64,000 bases of DNA from positions 1,776,653 to 1,840,652 of the forward strand of contig NW_024468915.1 in NCBI RefSeq assembly GCF_011745365.1, written 5' to 3'. Source of the stretch: Cryphonectria parasitica EP155 (Eukaryota; Ascomycota; Sordariomycetes; Diaporthales; Cryphonectriaceae). The position numbers and the translations under genes are program-made. The notes under the pieces are model-generated. The model was given only the letters and a program-made list of their open reading frames with translations. It was not told the origin of the DNA and made no database searches. Below are positions 1 to 12,017 of this stretch, one piece after another. Positions within the stretch are counted from its first letter, which is position 1; the number at the start of each line of letters is the position of its first letter.

Positions 1-647
1 GGTAGAGCATCACGTCGCTCTCGGATTTGTAGAGAACACTAAAAGAGAACAGACGGAGAGTGCTTGTCAGTTTCCACTTTCGTACACAGGTATACCAATT
101 CCCAGAGGGGAAAAGCCTACATTCGTCCATCGAACAGCAAGATGTCTCCGGTCTGTTTCGCCGTCTTCTCGAGGAGTGCCTTCTCGAATGCCTTTTGTGA
201 CTTCACGTCGGGATATGGGTTGTTCGATGCCGCTGTGCGCAACGTCAGTCTGCGCGCTTCATCAGAATATTCAAGGTCTTTCAAGCTGACGTACGTGCAC
301 TCTGCCCTGCTGGGAGGGTAGCATGGTGTGGAGAGTCGTAATACTGGAAGACGTGTAAGCTTGTATCGTGGGTAGACCGCCATGGAAGTTCAACTGCATA
401 GTCCTGCTGGGTGTCTTCGAGGGCCGGAGAGGTGGTGGCTCACTTTCGCGTATAATCTCGATCCATCCTCCTAGATCTGGGTCAGCTCATGAAACAAGAA
501 GCGAGGGAACCAAGCCGTCGCAACCGCCAACATCAATGGAAGCCATCGTGGTGCATGGTCGGACAGGGACTGGGTAGGAGAAGGTTTCCTCACAGTTGAG
601 AGAATGAGGATGGCATTGACCGAGTAGAGGGACATTCCTGGAGCCAT
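1..647 (-). CDS. RET3: Coatomer subunit zeta, 3' end cut by window edge
   Basis: Small subunit of the COPI coat, which drives Golgi-to-ER vesicle traffic. The start is ATG at 647-645. Exons read on the minus strand are 647-594 (MAPGMSLYSVNAILILST), 470-444 (EDGSRLYAK), 343-295, 232-121 (containing PYPDVKSQKAFEKALLEK and GDILLFDG) and 38-1 (VLYKSESDVMLY), which runs off the edge. All junctions are GT-AG and keep phase; the N terminus and the SQKAFEKxLLEKT and DILLFD segments are the family signatures of the longin-like zeta/sigma fold. About 100 codons are present, so roughly the C-terminal half lies outside. It is divergent from MCM4 across a 418-bp promoter. Four introns in 650 bp is intron-dense. 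Identification is firm; the exact borders of the 27-nt second exon are inferred. Confidence 0.88.
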
Positions 648-1065
648 CTTGACTGCTTTGTGACGTCGCGACGTTGGAGAGCAGTACGATATAGAATTGA
701 GGGGCACAAAGGGTGGGAATGTCGACTTGCAAGCTCGCAGGCGCATCTCACAGCTCGCCGAACGTCAACGGAAGGGCTCCGTGTCAAGACCGGCAAGAGA
801 GCCAGGGGCCCTTGTTCTGAATGTGGCGGTGCATTATGTGGCTAGTGCAAAATCACTTTAAGTCTTGCAGGGATTCGCGACATGCTTCGCGCCTGAAGCT
901 CGTCGCGTAAATTGACACGCGTAAATGAAATTGAGCCTAGTTCAAGGTATTTTGAATCCACCCTCTTCCTCATCACATCAACCCCTCCACTCAGCCTTTT
1001 TGGAACTTTTCCGTTGCGTCGTTGGTCCTTTCTTGATACAAACTAGCAACAGCAATTTCTTCAAA
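648..1065. promoter_or_regulatory. Divergent coatomer zeta / MCM4 promoter with E2F/MBF-like boxes
   Basis: This 418-bp stretch separates two divergent genes and has no coding signal. It carries TTCGCGAC at 874-881, TTCGCGCC at 886-893 and ACGCGT at 917-922, all within 200 bp of the MCM4 start. TTCGCGCC and ACGCGT are the classical E2F and MBF (MluI cell-cycle box) cores that control replication genes in animals and yeasts. That they act on MCM4 here is inference from sequence and position. Confidence 0.6.
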
Positions 1066-4000
1066 ATGTCTTCTCCTGCGAGACGATCAACACGCAGTTC
1101 CCAAGCAAGGAGCAGCCCAGCACCGGCCCCTCAAGATGCCTCGCAGACCCCGCGTCGAACTCGAGCCTCGCAGCTCGCCTCCAGCCCCATGTTCTATGAG
1201 TCGTCGTCGCCCGCCAACGGAAGCACGAACCCTGCACCGTCCTCTCCTCTGCGACAGATGAGCAATTCTCAGAGTACCAACAATGGTGCTGCCCCGAGCT
1301 CGCCTCTGCGCCAGCAGACGGAGACCCAATCCGTAAATGATGGCAATCGCACACCAAGAGCGAGTGGTCTGGCTATTGGCGGTAAGGCTTTCAAATATGT
1401 AGCATCCATCTAGAAGTTCTGGGTCTGACCAATTATGCAGAGTCCTCTCCTGTCCGCTACGATCCCAGCTCCAGTCCCGGTGCTCACCCACAGACAGACC
1501 TGCGAAGTGAAAGCAGTGGTCTCTTTGTGGACTCTTCTCGGAGACAGCCTCGGTCTAGACGTGGTGATATCCACTCCGAACACTCGAATCGAACACCTAT
1601 CCCGCCGCGTCGCATCGTTCTAGGATCCGATGGAAGGGTGGTCCAGGACGCTCCCCTCTCGGATGCTGCTACATTCTCCAACATCAACCCGGGAACCTCA
1701 GACGCTGATGCGCTCGGCGGGCAGAGCCAGAGCCTGGTCTGGGGAACCACCATCTCTATCGATGATACCTTTGTGTGCTTCAAGGATTTCCTGCGAAACT
1801 TCAAGACGCAATACCGCCTGATCTTCGACAAGAAGCCTGATGAGGTTGCAAATGCCCCCGAGGCTCAGACGAAGCCTTACTGGGAAGTCCTCGAGACGAT
1901 GTTGGCTCTTGGCACGAAGAAGCTCTACCTGGATGTTCGGGACCTCAGTGCCTACCCGCCTACTCAAAAGATGTGGCATCAGCTCCAGTCATATCCTCAG
2001 GAACTGGTGCCCATCATGGATCAGGCGGTCCACGACCTCATGATCGAGATCGCAAGAAACGAATCGACCAAGCAACGACAGAGTGGCTCTGCCCCAGCGC
2101 CTTCGCAGAGCTCTGAGCCTGCCATCCCCAGCTCGGACAGACCTGAGGAGCCGTCAACGCCGAGACCAGCACCTCAACGCGAGATCACTCTCGAGGACCA
2201 GGTTGCCGACACTATCTACGTGGTGCGCCCCTTCGGCATGGACAAGACCACGAATCTAAGAGAACTGAACCCCTCAGATATGGACAAAATGATCCAGATC
2301 AAGGGTCTCGTCATAAGGACCACGCCCGTCATTCCGGACATGAAAGATGCATTCTTCAAGTGCAGCGTCTGCAGTCATGGTGTCCTCGTCACTCTGGACC
2401 GCGGCAAGATACGAGAGCCGACTGAGTGCCCTCGTGCCCGCTGTGGGGCCAAGAACTCGATGCAGATCATTCATAACCGCTGCACCTTTGCAGACAAACA
2501 GGTCATCAAGTTGCAGGAGACCCCAGACGCAGTACCTCCAGGCCAGACGCCTCACTCTGTGTCGATCTGTGTATACGATGACCTCGTAGATTTCTGCAAG
2601 GCTGGTGACAGGGTACAGATTACTGGAATCTTCAGGGTCAGCCCAGTCCGGGTAAACCCTCGGCAGAGAACCGTCAAGAGCATCTACAAGACGTATGTCG
2701 ATGTTCTACATGTGCAGAAAGTGGACCGCAAGAGGATGGGCGCAGATGCGTCGACTCTTGATACCGAAGATGACGACGAGATCCAGGTCGACACACCTGG
2801 AATGGACGAGACCCGCAAGGTCAGCCCAGAAGAGGAGGAGAAGATCCGTGAGACAGGAGCTCGTGAGGATATCTACGAGCTACTGGCGCGGTCGCTCGCA
2901 CCCTCGGTCTATGAGATGGACGACGTAAAGAAGGGAATCCTTCTTCAACTGTTCGGTGGCACCAACAAGAGCTTCGAGAAGGGCGGCAGCCCCAAGTACC
3001 GTGGCGACATCAACATCCTGCTCTGCGGTGACCCGTCCACCTCAAAATCTCAGATTCTATCCTATATCCACCGCATTGCCCCTCGTGGCGTATACACCAG
3101 TGGCAAGGGCTCCTCAGCTGTCGGTCTCACGGCATATGTCACTCGCGATCCCGAGACCCGTCAGCTTGTGCTCGAGTCGGGCGCACTGGTCTTATCCGAT
3201 GGCGGTATCTGCTGCATTGACGAGTTTGACAAGATGTCTGAATCTACTCGCTCGGTGCTTCACGAAGTTATGGAGCAGCAGACAGTGTCGGTGGCCAAGG
3301 CGGGCATCATCACGACGTTGAATGCTCGGACAAGTATCCTGGCGTCGGCCAACCCGATTGGCAGTCGGTACAACCCCGACCTGCCTGTGCCTCAGAATAT
3401 TGATCTTCCCCCTACGCTGTTGTCACGTTTCGATCTCGTATACCTCATCCTGGATCGTGTCGAGGAGAAGACCGACAGACGTCTGGCAAAGCATCTGTTG
3501 TCTATGTATCTGGAGGACACTCCTCATTCCGCCCAGACCGATAATGACATTCTCGTGAGTTTTCTTCACAATAATCCTGACGCTTGATCCTGGTCACTGA
3601 CCAAACCTACCTACCTAGCCTGTCGAGTTCCTCACCTCTTACATCTCCTACGCTCGTGCCAACATCCACCCCACCATCTCGCAACCCGCCGCACGCGAAC
3701 TCGTCGACGCGTACGTCGAGATGCGCAAGCTGGGCCAGGATGTGCGCTCTGCAGAGAAGCGCATCACGGCCACCACCCGACAGCTCGAGTCCATGATCCG
3801 GCTGGCTGAGGGTCATGCCAAGATGCGCCTGTCCACAGAGGTCACCCGCGAGGATGTCCAGGAGGCGGTGCGGCTGATCAAGTCCGCGCTGAAGACAGCT
3901 GCCACCGACGCCCAGGGCCGCATCGACATGTCGCTCCTCACGGAGGGCACCAGCGCGGCGGAGAGGAAGCGCAGGGAGGACATGAAGGGTGCCGTGCTCA

Positions 4001-4200
4001 AGCTGCTCGATGAGCTCACGGCGGGCGGCCAGGCGGTCAAGTACGCAGAGGTCAGCAGGAAGCTTGGCGAGAACGCCGGCGTGCCGGTGGAGCCGAGTGA
4101 GTTTGCAGAGTGTATGAGGGCGCTCGAGATGGACGGATCTATCACGGTGACTGGTGAAGGCGCGAGAAAGAGCGTGCGGCGGGTGACTGCGATTGTGTAA
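1066..4200 (+). CDS. MCM4: DNA replication licensing factor MCM4
   Basis: Subunit of the MCM2-7 replicative helicase in the nucleus. Exons are 1066-1381, 1441-3554 and 3619-4200, giving about 1003 residues, normal for fungal MCM4. The ATG at 1066 begins MSSPARRSTRSS, a Ser/Pro-rich disordered tail of about 200 residues typical of MCM4 and rich in kinase-type SP and SSP sites. A zinc-binding segment (CSVC...CPRARC, about residues 413-440) follows. Next come the MCM box with Walker A GDPSTSKSQ (about 635), Walker B CIDEFDKMSE and arginine finger SRFDL, and a C-terminal winged-helix region. LGSDGRVV before the first domain is an MCM4 hallmark. The upstream boxes at 874-922 suggest G1/S control. 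It is convergent with the next gene, 212 bp apart. Introns are 59 and 64 nt and phase-consistent. Confidence 0.95.
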
Positions 4201-4412
4201 GCCTTTGATGATGTGTAGTTTTGTCTCTCAAGATGTACATTTGAGTTGTTGATTGGCTTGTTCGAGACTGGGCGTTTGGGTTGTGTGAACTGCTTGTCTC
4301 TGGCATGGCTATTATTACTGCGCACGAGGACGTGAAGAATGAAATTAATGAGACGCTTGCAATGCTATATGCGACAACTATGCTCAGGACGTGCTCAATC
4401 CAACCTCCAGTG

Positions 4413-6346
4413 CTAATCAAAATTCGCACTCGTTCCCTTGGCGGCCACCTCCACATCAGCTTCACTGGCTCCCGTCTTCTCACCACCAGCAATCGCCTCA
4501 TCAGCGTTGATTTGCACTCCCTCTGATGCACCACCATTATAAACCTCCGTCGCTTTCTCTAGCGCCGCCTTTACGACGGCCACCAACTCTTCTGCGTCCT
4601 CCAGACCAACACTGATGCGCACCTGCTCCTCACCAGCCCCATACGCTGCATGGTATACGGTCTGCTCTGGATCCTTGCCCCACACCAAGGCGTTCATCGG
4701 GACCGCTAAGGTCTTGTGTGCGCCGAGGTGCGGGCCCTGGTGCACGGAGAGGTTGTCGTAGAAGGCTTTCGCCGCCGGGAGCGTCTTGAAGTCGACGGAT
4801 AGCAGACAACCATAGCCGGGTGCGAAGTCCGGCGTGGCGGGGCGCATGAACGCCTCGTAATTAGTTTTCGTGTCGCTCGTGCTGGGGTACAACACTGCCT
4901 TGATGGGTGAACCCGGGCGAGCGGCCTCGGTGGCTAAAAACTCAGCCATGACGACGGCGTTTCGATTGAGGATGGTAGACCGGGGAATGTAGTCCTCGCT
5001 GTTAGAGAGGAGCCGTTCTGCGTCGCCTGCAAAGAGCTCGTTGTGGAAGTTTGCTGTGAAGGAGGGCTTAATCTGCTGGTAAAAGGGCGAGAGCGGGTTA
5101 AGGACCACAGATCCGCCCATCACATCTGCGTAGCCGGAGAAGGATTTGGTGAGGCTTGTCATGAGTAGGTCGGCCACGGGGAGCACGTCAACGTTGACGA
5201 AGGAGCTGATGGTGTCGTCTATGACGACGGGAAAGCGGTATTTGCCGGCCTGGAGAGAATGTCAGAGGCGCCACTACTCTCATGACAGTGGGGAGACAAA
5301 AACAACAGATGGAGACTTACTATTTGATGGAGTTTCTTCAGGTCAGCGCTCACGAGGATTGGGTTAGAAGGAAACTCGACGAAGACATAACTGACCGTCT
5401 TGCCGGCCTTGTAGTGCGCTTCGAGATACTCTTCAACCTTGTCCATGACTCCGCTTTTGGCATCACAAGCACCAAAGTGCTTCATCCCACTGGTCGTCTC
5501 CTCAAACATATGAAAGGTGTTGTGGAAAACAGACCCCAGCACGAGAATCGTTCCCGCGTCTCGCTGCACGAGGATTTGGTTCAGCCTCCAGATGGCCGCC
5601 ATGCCTGTCGGGTATAGATACACATCCCCATCAGCAACCTTGACAGCCGCTGAATCCACCGGCGCACGGTGCAGTAAGTCTCGGATGCGCTTCCGCAGCG
5701 CGCCATGGGCCTCGCACTCGGGGAGGTACGACGCCGGCGGGACATCACTGAGGTCCTCCCCCGACCACTCCACGATGCTGAAATCGGCCCCGCCCACGTA
5801 CCCAAGAAGCTCTTCGGATGCCCTGGAGGAGAGGCCGTTCCCGACGTTTTGCCAGATGCCGATGGTGCCGGGCATCTTGGGCAGGGGGTACACGACGCAA
5901 TAAAGCCGGACTCCGTGCACATCGACCACGCGAAAGGAGAGGTCACCCTCGGCCAGCTTGTGCTGCTTACGGTGATGTGACGTGCTGTACGCCCTGTGCA
6001 AGGCGAAGGTCTCTGGGTCGGTGAACATGAGGACACCATCCTGGCTAGGGTCGGCGCCCAATTTCTGGGCTAGGGCGACGGACAACTAAGTTGATGATTT
6101 AGCCCAGTTTCACCAGAATGACTTTCAGTGACTATCAATCCGTTTGGGCGAACTCACCTGCCGCGCGCAGCTGAAAGGGAAGAAGCGTGGGTATATCGAC
6201 TTCAACCTTGCAAAAATGGCTGGGTCGCCATCTCGTATGCCGAGGGCCGTCTGCCAGCCTGGACCGTGGATGGTGATTGTATGCGGGCCCTCGGGTGGCA
6301 GAGAGTGGCCGAATTCGGTGGCGATGGGCTTCACGACGGTGGCCAT
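4413..6346 (-). CDS. Cystathionine gamma-synthase-type PLP enzyme
   Basis: Trans-sulfuration enzyme of the Cys/Met-metabolism PLP family. Fungal relatives (Str2/Met-7) join O-acetylhomoserine to cysteine to give cystathionine. Exons (minus) are 6346-6158, 6085-5321 and 5249-4413; about 596 residues, which fits the long fungal form. The N-terminal third is fungus-specific. The core shows YPTGMAAIWRLNQ, FVEFPSNP, VVIDDTISSF (pyridine-N aspartate region) and the Schiff-base lysine in SLTKSFSGYADVMGG (about K353), then SNSEDY and GLED near the C terminus. The start MATVVKPIATEFGHSLPPE matches the conserved fungal opening. An acidic tail of about 40 residues follows the catalytic domain. The family is sure; the choice between cystathionine gamma-synthase and a related O-acetylhomoserine enzyme rests on length and the N-terminal extension. 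Confidence 0.88.
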
Positions 6347-8314
6347 TACTTCTAGCGACTGAGGAGCAGGTGAATGAATGAATGAGCCGCGGTCAAAATG
6401 TGGGCGAAAAGGGCTAAAATCAATGTGTTTCAAAGGTGTTGATATCTACCAGGAGGAAGTTACGTTCTCAACGGAGCAGCTGCCTTCCTCAGGTACTTAA
6501 CTTATTATATGGAGCCTTCATGGGGAAAGGGCGGTTACGGCGGTCAATGCTATAACTTAAACATATCCTTAGTAATGATTCCATTGTCGCGGCTGAGCTT
6601 AGCATGGAAGGTTGGCCTAATCGTTGCCCAACTGGAGCAGTTGTAATCGTCCACTTTCCCTAATCAAGCTCTTCACCGCAGAACCTCGCCAGGCATGCAA
6701 CAATCGGTCAGCACTTGTCTCTCCATCTTTGATCGTTTGTCTATTTTTGAGTTGACCTATTCTCGAATTGCCTCTTCGACTCCACTGTATGGTGCCTCGC
6801 AGACGACTTGGCGCGTAGAATCCTTCTGATTTGATTCCATATCAAGATCCACGTCTCGGAAATTAAATGGGAATATGCGTTGCCAATTCGTCATATATAC
6901 GAGGTATGAAAACATCGTTTCTAATTCTCGTTGCAAACCTGATAACTATCATGTTCACGTCAACTTCGGGCTGATGAGTAAGTATCCATGTGGTATACCC
7001 AAGTCTACTTAATTACTTACTTACTTACTTGAAGCAATGATGAAAATACTTTATTCACATGCACTCGCAATAGGGGATCGCAAAATTGCTGTATCGCTCA
7101 TCTGCGCAGCAAGTAACATCAACGAATCTCGATCAGCACGAGACTGAGAACTACCCATTAATTCATTTCTATGCTAGGCTGGCTGCTGATTCTGACTCGA
7201 CGCAAATATAGGCAAGGTTCTGAGAAGCTGAGTTCCAGCGGACCTTCCTTTTCATTAGAGGGCACAAATAACGCATCCATCACCAAGCAAGGTCTGCTAC
7301 CTTGAATCAATGTTGCGAGGTCTGGATCGGGGTTTGATACGCAAGTTTCGATTTAGAGTTTGACCAACAAATCCACTGGTAGGCTTATAGATACCAGGTG
7401 CCCTGTCCACAAGCAAATGGTCCACAGACATGGCCACTGGAGTGGCAAAGACAACTGTCGTGTTGCCATGGAGTGGAAGCTTCATATTTGTATCTCCAAC
7501 ATTTATTAAGAGCTTGGTAGCGCATGGCCTTATCGATTTGTTTTGTTTTTCTGGGGACCTAGAGTAATAAGGACATATGGGACATCAACGCTTAAAAAAC
7601 TAGGGACTCTTCCTTGGGCTAGGAATGGGGAGGTAGTTATAGTGAGGCCTGGAGTCGGTCTGATCGGCAGCCGCAAGGCTGAGATACCTAGGAATGCCTT
7701 CGTAGCCTTGCACAAGGATTATCTAATTATCAGCCCTGACTTTGATGGCGATTGGACTGCCACAACAGAAAATTCGGTTCGGTGTTTTCTGGAAAGTCCT
7801 GAAAATCCCAAAAATACTAGCCCTCTCTTCTCTTGCTCTCTCTTCTTCTTTCGCGTATGATTCGGCCTGTCAACTTCCTCTTAATTACAGGCACTATCTA
7901 GGAGTCATAGCTACAATTCCCGTTCATGCAGGGTCGGGAACAGACCACTGTGAAGGCTGTGCTGTGGCTGACGGGAACAACCGCCTTCTCCTGGCAATTT
8001 CCTGCACCTATATGAGCTTCGGGCTGTCGCTCTTCAAAATGTAATCGAAAGTGTGGGAATGAAGCATAATTTTTACTCTGTCAATTAGGTTCATCTTAGT
8101 CTGATGCCCCTCATTGCGTCACCCCGCATGAGGCCCCCTCCTCAACTTACCTTGCATGCTTGACGGGACGTACATCATTCTATGCTCTCCATCTCTAGTC
8201 TTAGTAAGAAAGCTGAATGTAAAGGACAAGGCCAGGCCCTCGTCAACCCTTTTCTTGGTGAAACAAGACCATCAAAACCACACTCACTACTGGCTCATCT
8301 CCCTCCCAGCCGCC
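6347..8314. other. 1.97-kb intergenic region, no gene recognised
   Basis: I see no convincing gene. The sequence is more AT-rich and stop-dense than its neighbours. It holds a short TTAC microsatellite near 7009-7030 and a stretch at 7540-7860 with many CTAG/TAG words. It must contain the promoters of the two divergent flanking genes. Confidence 0.6.
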
Positions 8315-9130
8315 ATGGCGCCCAAGATCACCATAGCCTTCGACCTCTACGGCACGCTCCTCTCCACCTCCTCCATCTCAGATGACCTAGCCCACCACTT
8401 CGGAGCCGACAAGGCCGACCAAATCGCCACCAAGTGGCGCCAGTACCAGCTGGAGTACACCTGGCGCCTCACCTCGATGCAGGAGCCGTCCACCCCCGAG
8501 GTCCCCCACATCCCCTTCGACAAGATCACCCGCGCCGCCCTCGTCCACGCCGTCAACGAGGCGGGCCTGCACATCCCAGACGCCAAGGCCGACGAGCTCA
8601 TGCGTGCCTACGACGGCCTCGTGTGCTTCACAGACGTGCTCCCGGGCCTCAAGACCCTGCAGGAGAGGACCGCAGCCGGCGACGCCGAGGCCCTCATTTT
8701 TTCCAACGGCACCGCCGCCATGCTGAGCGCGTCGGTCGCCGCGAGTCCTACCCTGAAGCTGTTCCACCCGGACGCGAGCGCCCAGGGCGCAAAGCCCTTG
8801 TTCGCGAAGCTGGTGTCTACGGACGGCGCGGGGAGGTACAAGCCCCACCGTGATGCCTACGAGCACCTACAGCGCGAGGTGGGCGCCGGCGGAGGCGACT
8901 ACAGGGCACAGGCGGCCGTGTGGCTCGTCAGCGCGAATCCGTTCGACGTCGTTGGGGCGAGGGCTGCGGGGCTGAGGGCTGTGTGGGTGGATCGTCAAGG
9001 CACGGGGTGGGTGGACCGCCTTGGGGAGGTGATCAGTGAGGCCGGGGATGCAAAGGTGGACTTGAAACCGACGATTGTTGTGAAGGGTGTAGATGAGGCT
9101 GTAGACAAGATCTTCAAAGCCGGCATTTGA
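8315..9130 (+). CDS. HAD-superfamily hydrolase, (S)-2-haloacid dehalogenase-like
   Basis: Single-exon gene of 271 residues. The start is ATG at 8315 in a GCCGCCATGG context; an upstream in-frame ATG at 8156 lies in leader-like sequence and is not preferred. HAD motifs: FDLYGTL with nucleophile Asp10, the motif II serine/asparagine in IFSNGT, the motif III lysine in GRYKPHRDAYEHL, and the motif IV region WLVSANPFDVVGARAAGL. The helical cap between motifs I and II fits type II haloacid dehalogenases, which hydrolyse 2-haloalkanoates through an aspartyl ester. Fungal members are common and their natural substrates are mostly unknown, so dehalogenase activity is family knowledge, not shown here. 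No signal peptide. Strong GC bias at third codon positions marks it as well expressed. Confidence 0.88.
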   Translation: MAPKITIAFDLYGTLLSTSSISDDLAHHFGADKADQIATKWRQYQLEYTWRLTSMQEPSTPEVPHIPFDKITRAALVHAVNEAGLHIPDAKADELMRAYDGLVCFTDVLPGLKTLQERTAAGDAEALIFSNGTAAMLSASVAASPTLKLFHPDASAQGAKPLFAKLVSTDGAGRYKPHRDAYEHLQREVGAGGGDYRAQAAVWLVSANPFDVVGARAAGLRAVWVDRQGTGWVDRLGEVISEAGDAKVDLKPTIVVKGVDEAVDKIFKAGI

Positions 9131-9353
9131 AACGTTGCTGCGAGGCATGAGGGATGCGCATTTCCAGATGATGGCAGCAAAAGACAGGTCTGCGGAAGGA
9201 TTGTATGGTTTCTGGCATGCTGGAGTACATTACTAATGACCATGGTGCTCAAGACAGACACACAAGATTTGTGTTTCGGCTATGAGTCTTATATCAGCCA
9301 TCGAAATTGTTCGTGGTGCTGGCAATCCATTCATTTCAGCGGACCAAAATCCA

Positions 9354-12017
9354 TCAAGTAAACCATTTGGTCCACTCCTCCGAATTCATATTCATGTTAA
9401 TTTCGTCAGTATATTGGTTCTCCAAATCCTCAAACACGATCTCACAATCGTGATCAACGTTCTCAAGGCCATCGTTGCCACGCTCAATATTCTGATTTGG
9501 ATTGTGCAACAGTTGCTGCTCTCGAGGCGGAGGGATAGCGGCAGAAGCGGTCGGAGGGATGGCGATGCCGCCCTGATTGACCGTCATGCTGGGCGGCGGA
9601 GTCGGATTCAGTATTTCGCGTGTCCAGCTGGGTTTTGGCGCGGTAATCTTGGGCTCAAATGCCAAAGGTGCAATGATTTGAAGTTGCGCCGATAGCAGCG
9701 AGCCCTGCCGTTGATCAGGTTCAGGAGGGCCCTTGGGCTTCATCTGGATAACAATCTTGTTCTCTCCATTGTTGTACAAGGGCACTTGAGTTTTGTACCG
9801 TCCCATTGGTGGGCCCGTTTGTGCAACGGACCCAGCTTGCGCCGGGAGTTCTTGTTGTTGTAGACTCGCTGCTTCCCGTCTCCTTTCTGGAGGATTCACT
9901 GGTGGAGCTGCGATCTCATCGTCACCACGAGCTACAGCTGGATCTTTCAGAGGATTCTCCAAGATCTGCTGCGCATTTGCAGGTTGTTCAGTTGCCTGGC
10001 TGGGCCGGTTGGTTGCAGTGACTTCTCGCTGTTCCGGGATATGGCCACCAAAGACTTCGGCGGCACCAGGATGGGCGTCAAGTCCGACGTGCAAGGCAAT
10101 GACGAGCATCTGTTCAACTTTTTGGCGCGATAGACGGTAGTCATCCTTTCCAGCAGAAGCAGCTTCCGTTGATTGTGCAACATCGACCTCCATCAGTGTC
10201 TTGACGACTGTGAGGCAGTGTTCCCTAAGCTTATCGTACTTCACATGAACTAATCACAGAAGTAAGCATCTCGTTTGATCCAGGAAGTGATCTAGAAAAG
10301 GGCGAGAAAGAGGGAGGAGAGGAGAGAAGGAGAAGAAGAAGAAGAAGAAGAAGAAGAAAGAAAGAAAAAAGAATGACGAAGACGATGGCGACGACAAGGA
10401 TAACAACAACAACAATAATGAAGACCTACAAGGTGAATCTGGAATGTGTTTGCTTTCGGGAAAGAGAATGGCCCAGACTTTTCGGTAAAGATCCAACTGG
10501 ACCTTTAACCATCTGACCCTATCAGATTGGGCAACGCGCTTGGTATTGATCATCAAAAGCTTGAGATCGTCCTGTTGCTTCTGATCCATGTAGTACCTCG
10601 CCAAGTCCTCACGGTCTTGTGGCTTCGCCTCAGGGGAATGAGTCTTCCATAGGTGCGTCCTGGTATGATGGTCAGAATAATCAAGAATGTCCGTTTGCAC
10701 GTCGGCATTTGATCTCACCAGAAATCATCGCGGCCGCGGAAGCCAGGACGCCCACAACTCCTGAACTTCATCTGAAAGGTGATATCTCCATACCTATGGC
10801 AGTATGGGCATTTCCAACCTTGAGAAACTTCGGGTCTCGAGGCTTGTTGTCCGCTGTTTCGGTCACCACGGTTGTCCTTGTCGTCTCTGCCCCCGCCCCC
10901 GGATCCGCTGCCGTCGTCTCCAGCTCCGTCGCCGTCGTCGTCACCATTCGGGGGTACAGAGGTCTTGCTCTTCTTGTTTGCTGACGAAGACTGACGCCCA
11001 GTCTGCCCAGCACTCCTCTTTTTCGACGTGGATTGCTGGCCAGATGGAACCTCACGAGGAGAACTCAACTCGTTGCTGATGGGATGGTCATCGACGAGCT
11101 GGTTGGCAGATGACAGAAGACGACTTTCATCAGCACTCTGCTCCTTGATGGCAGAGATGATGGCTTCGGCCGAGTACGAAGGATCTGCTGATAGCACCCG
11201 GCGGATGGAAGAGAAGAGGGGCGACTCTGCTTCGCATTCCGAGAGGGTGTCGGCGGCACTTTGTACAGTAGGAACCCCAGAGGCGGCTTCTTGGGAGGCG
11301 GAAAGCTTTAGGCTTGAAGTATACAACGCCAATTGTTCCATAACCTCCGCCCTTCGGTCTTGGCCTAGTGCCCATGCCGCGTTTGGTCGTGGTGGGAACG
11401 AGTCGCTTGAGAGGGTGTCTGTCGACTCAAATGATGGCTTTGCCCGTATGGGGCTCGAGCTGTCATGATGGACGTGGACATGAACATTCAGCCCGGGCCC
11501 GGTCTGGGGTTCTGTCGCGATGGAGCCATCCTCGCTGTACAAACTGGGAGATTGCGATCGAGTAACTAGGCGATAAATAGCGAAAAAGTTGATCAACCGA
11601 TCGGTGTCGAGATTCTGTACAAAAAAAGAGGAAATCAGAATGTTTCTCTCTATAGCAGCTGCTGCAGGCCAATACGCCCCGTAGGACTTACATCGTACCA
11701 GTCCCACTCGGCTCCACTCGGACACGGTTTCGCCTCGATACTCTTGTTGACGGGCCCCTCAGCCTTTTCTGAGCGGCTGCCGTCTTGGGGGAAGGAAATC
11801 TTTTGGGGATACTGTAAAATTTGTGTAGGTTGGATTAGCTCGCTGTGCGCAGGTGGCTCGTGTAGCAAAGTTTCACGAGGATGAGGAAGGAAGGAGGCTC
11901 AGGTCTTACAGTGAAAGCAGGGATGCCGTTGCGCCTGCGAGCTCGAATAGCGAGGGTTGCTCCCGTCGTTCCATTGTCAAAGCGGCTCCCCGCATGGAGT
12001 ACTACTATGTAACTCAT
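9354..12017 (-). CDS. Fungal zinc-finger-like protein of unknown function
   Basis: Five-exon model (minus): 12017-11910, 11811-11692, 11614-10719, 10659-10430 and 10249-9354; all GT-AG and phase-consistent, about 749 residues. It begins MSYIVVLHAGSRFDNGTTG. A Ser-rich stretch and a basic patch (TSKKRSAGQTG, SANKKSKTS; nuclear-localisation-like) precede an acidic/Gly tract. Then comes a finger of the form CPYCHR...RSCGRPGF...THLWKTH, i.e. Cys-x2-Cys...Cys...His-x4-His, split by the 59-nt third intron. Families with a CPxxxR...CxGPGW...VKEHLxRxH finger followed by LARYYMDQKQ-like text are widespread in Fusarium- and Colletotrichum-type genomes and uncharacterised. The C-terminal half is Pro/Gln-rich and ends with an acidic, aromatic tail (EEWTKWF). 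A transcriptional role is only a guess. Confidence 0.68.
10331..10359. repeat. (GAA)n simple repeat inside an intron
   Basis: A purine tract on the + strand. On the coding (minus) strand it reads as a (TTC)n polypyrimidine tract within the last intron (10250-10429) of the zinc-finger-like gene, followed by the acceptor at 10250-10251. It probably helps define the 3' splice site. Confidence 0.85.
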
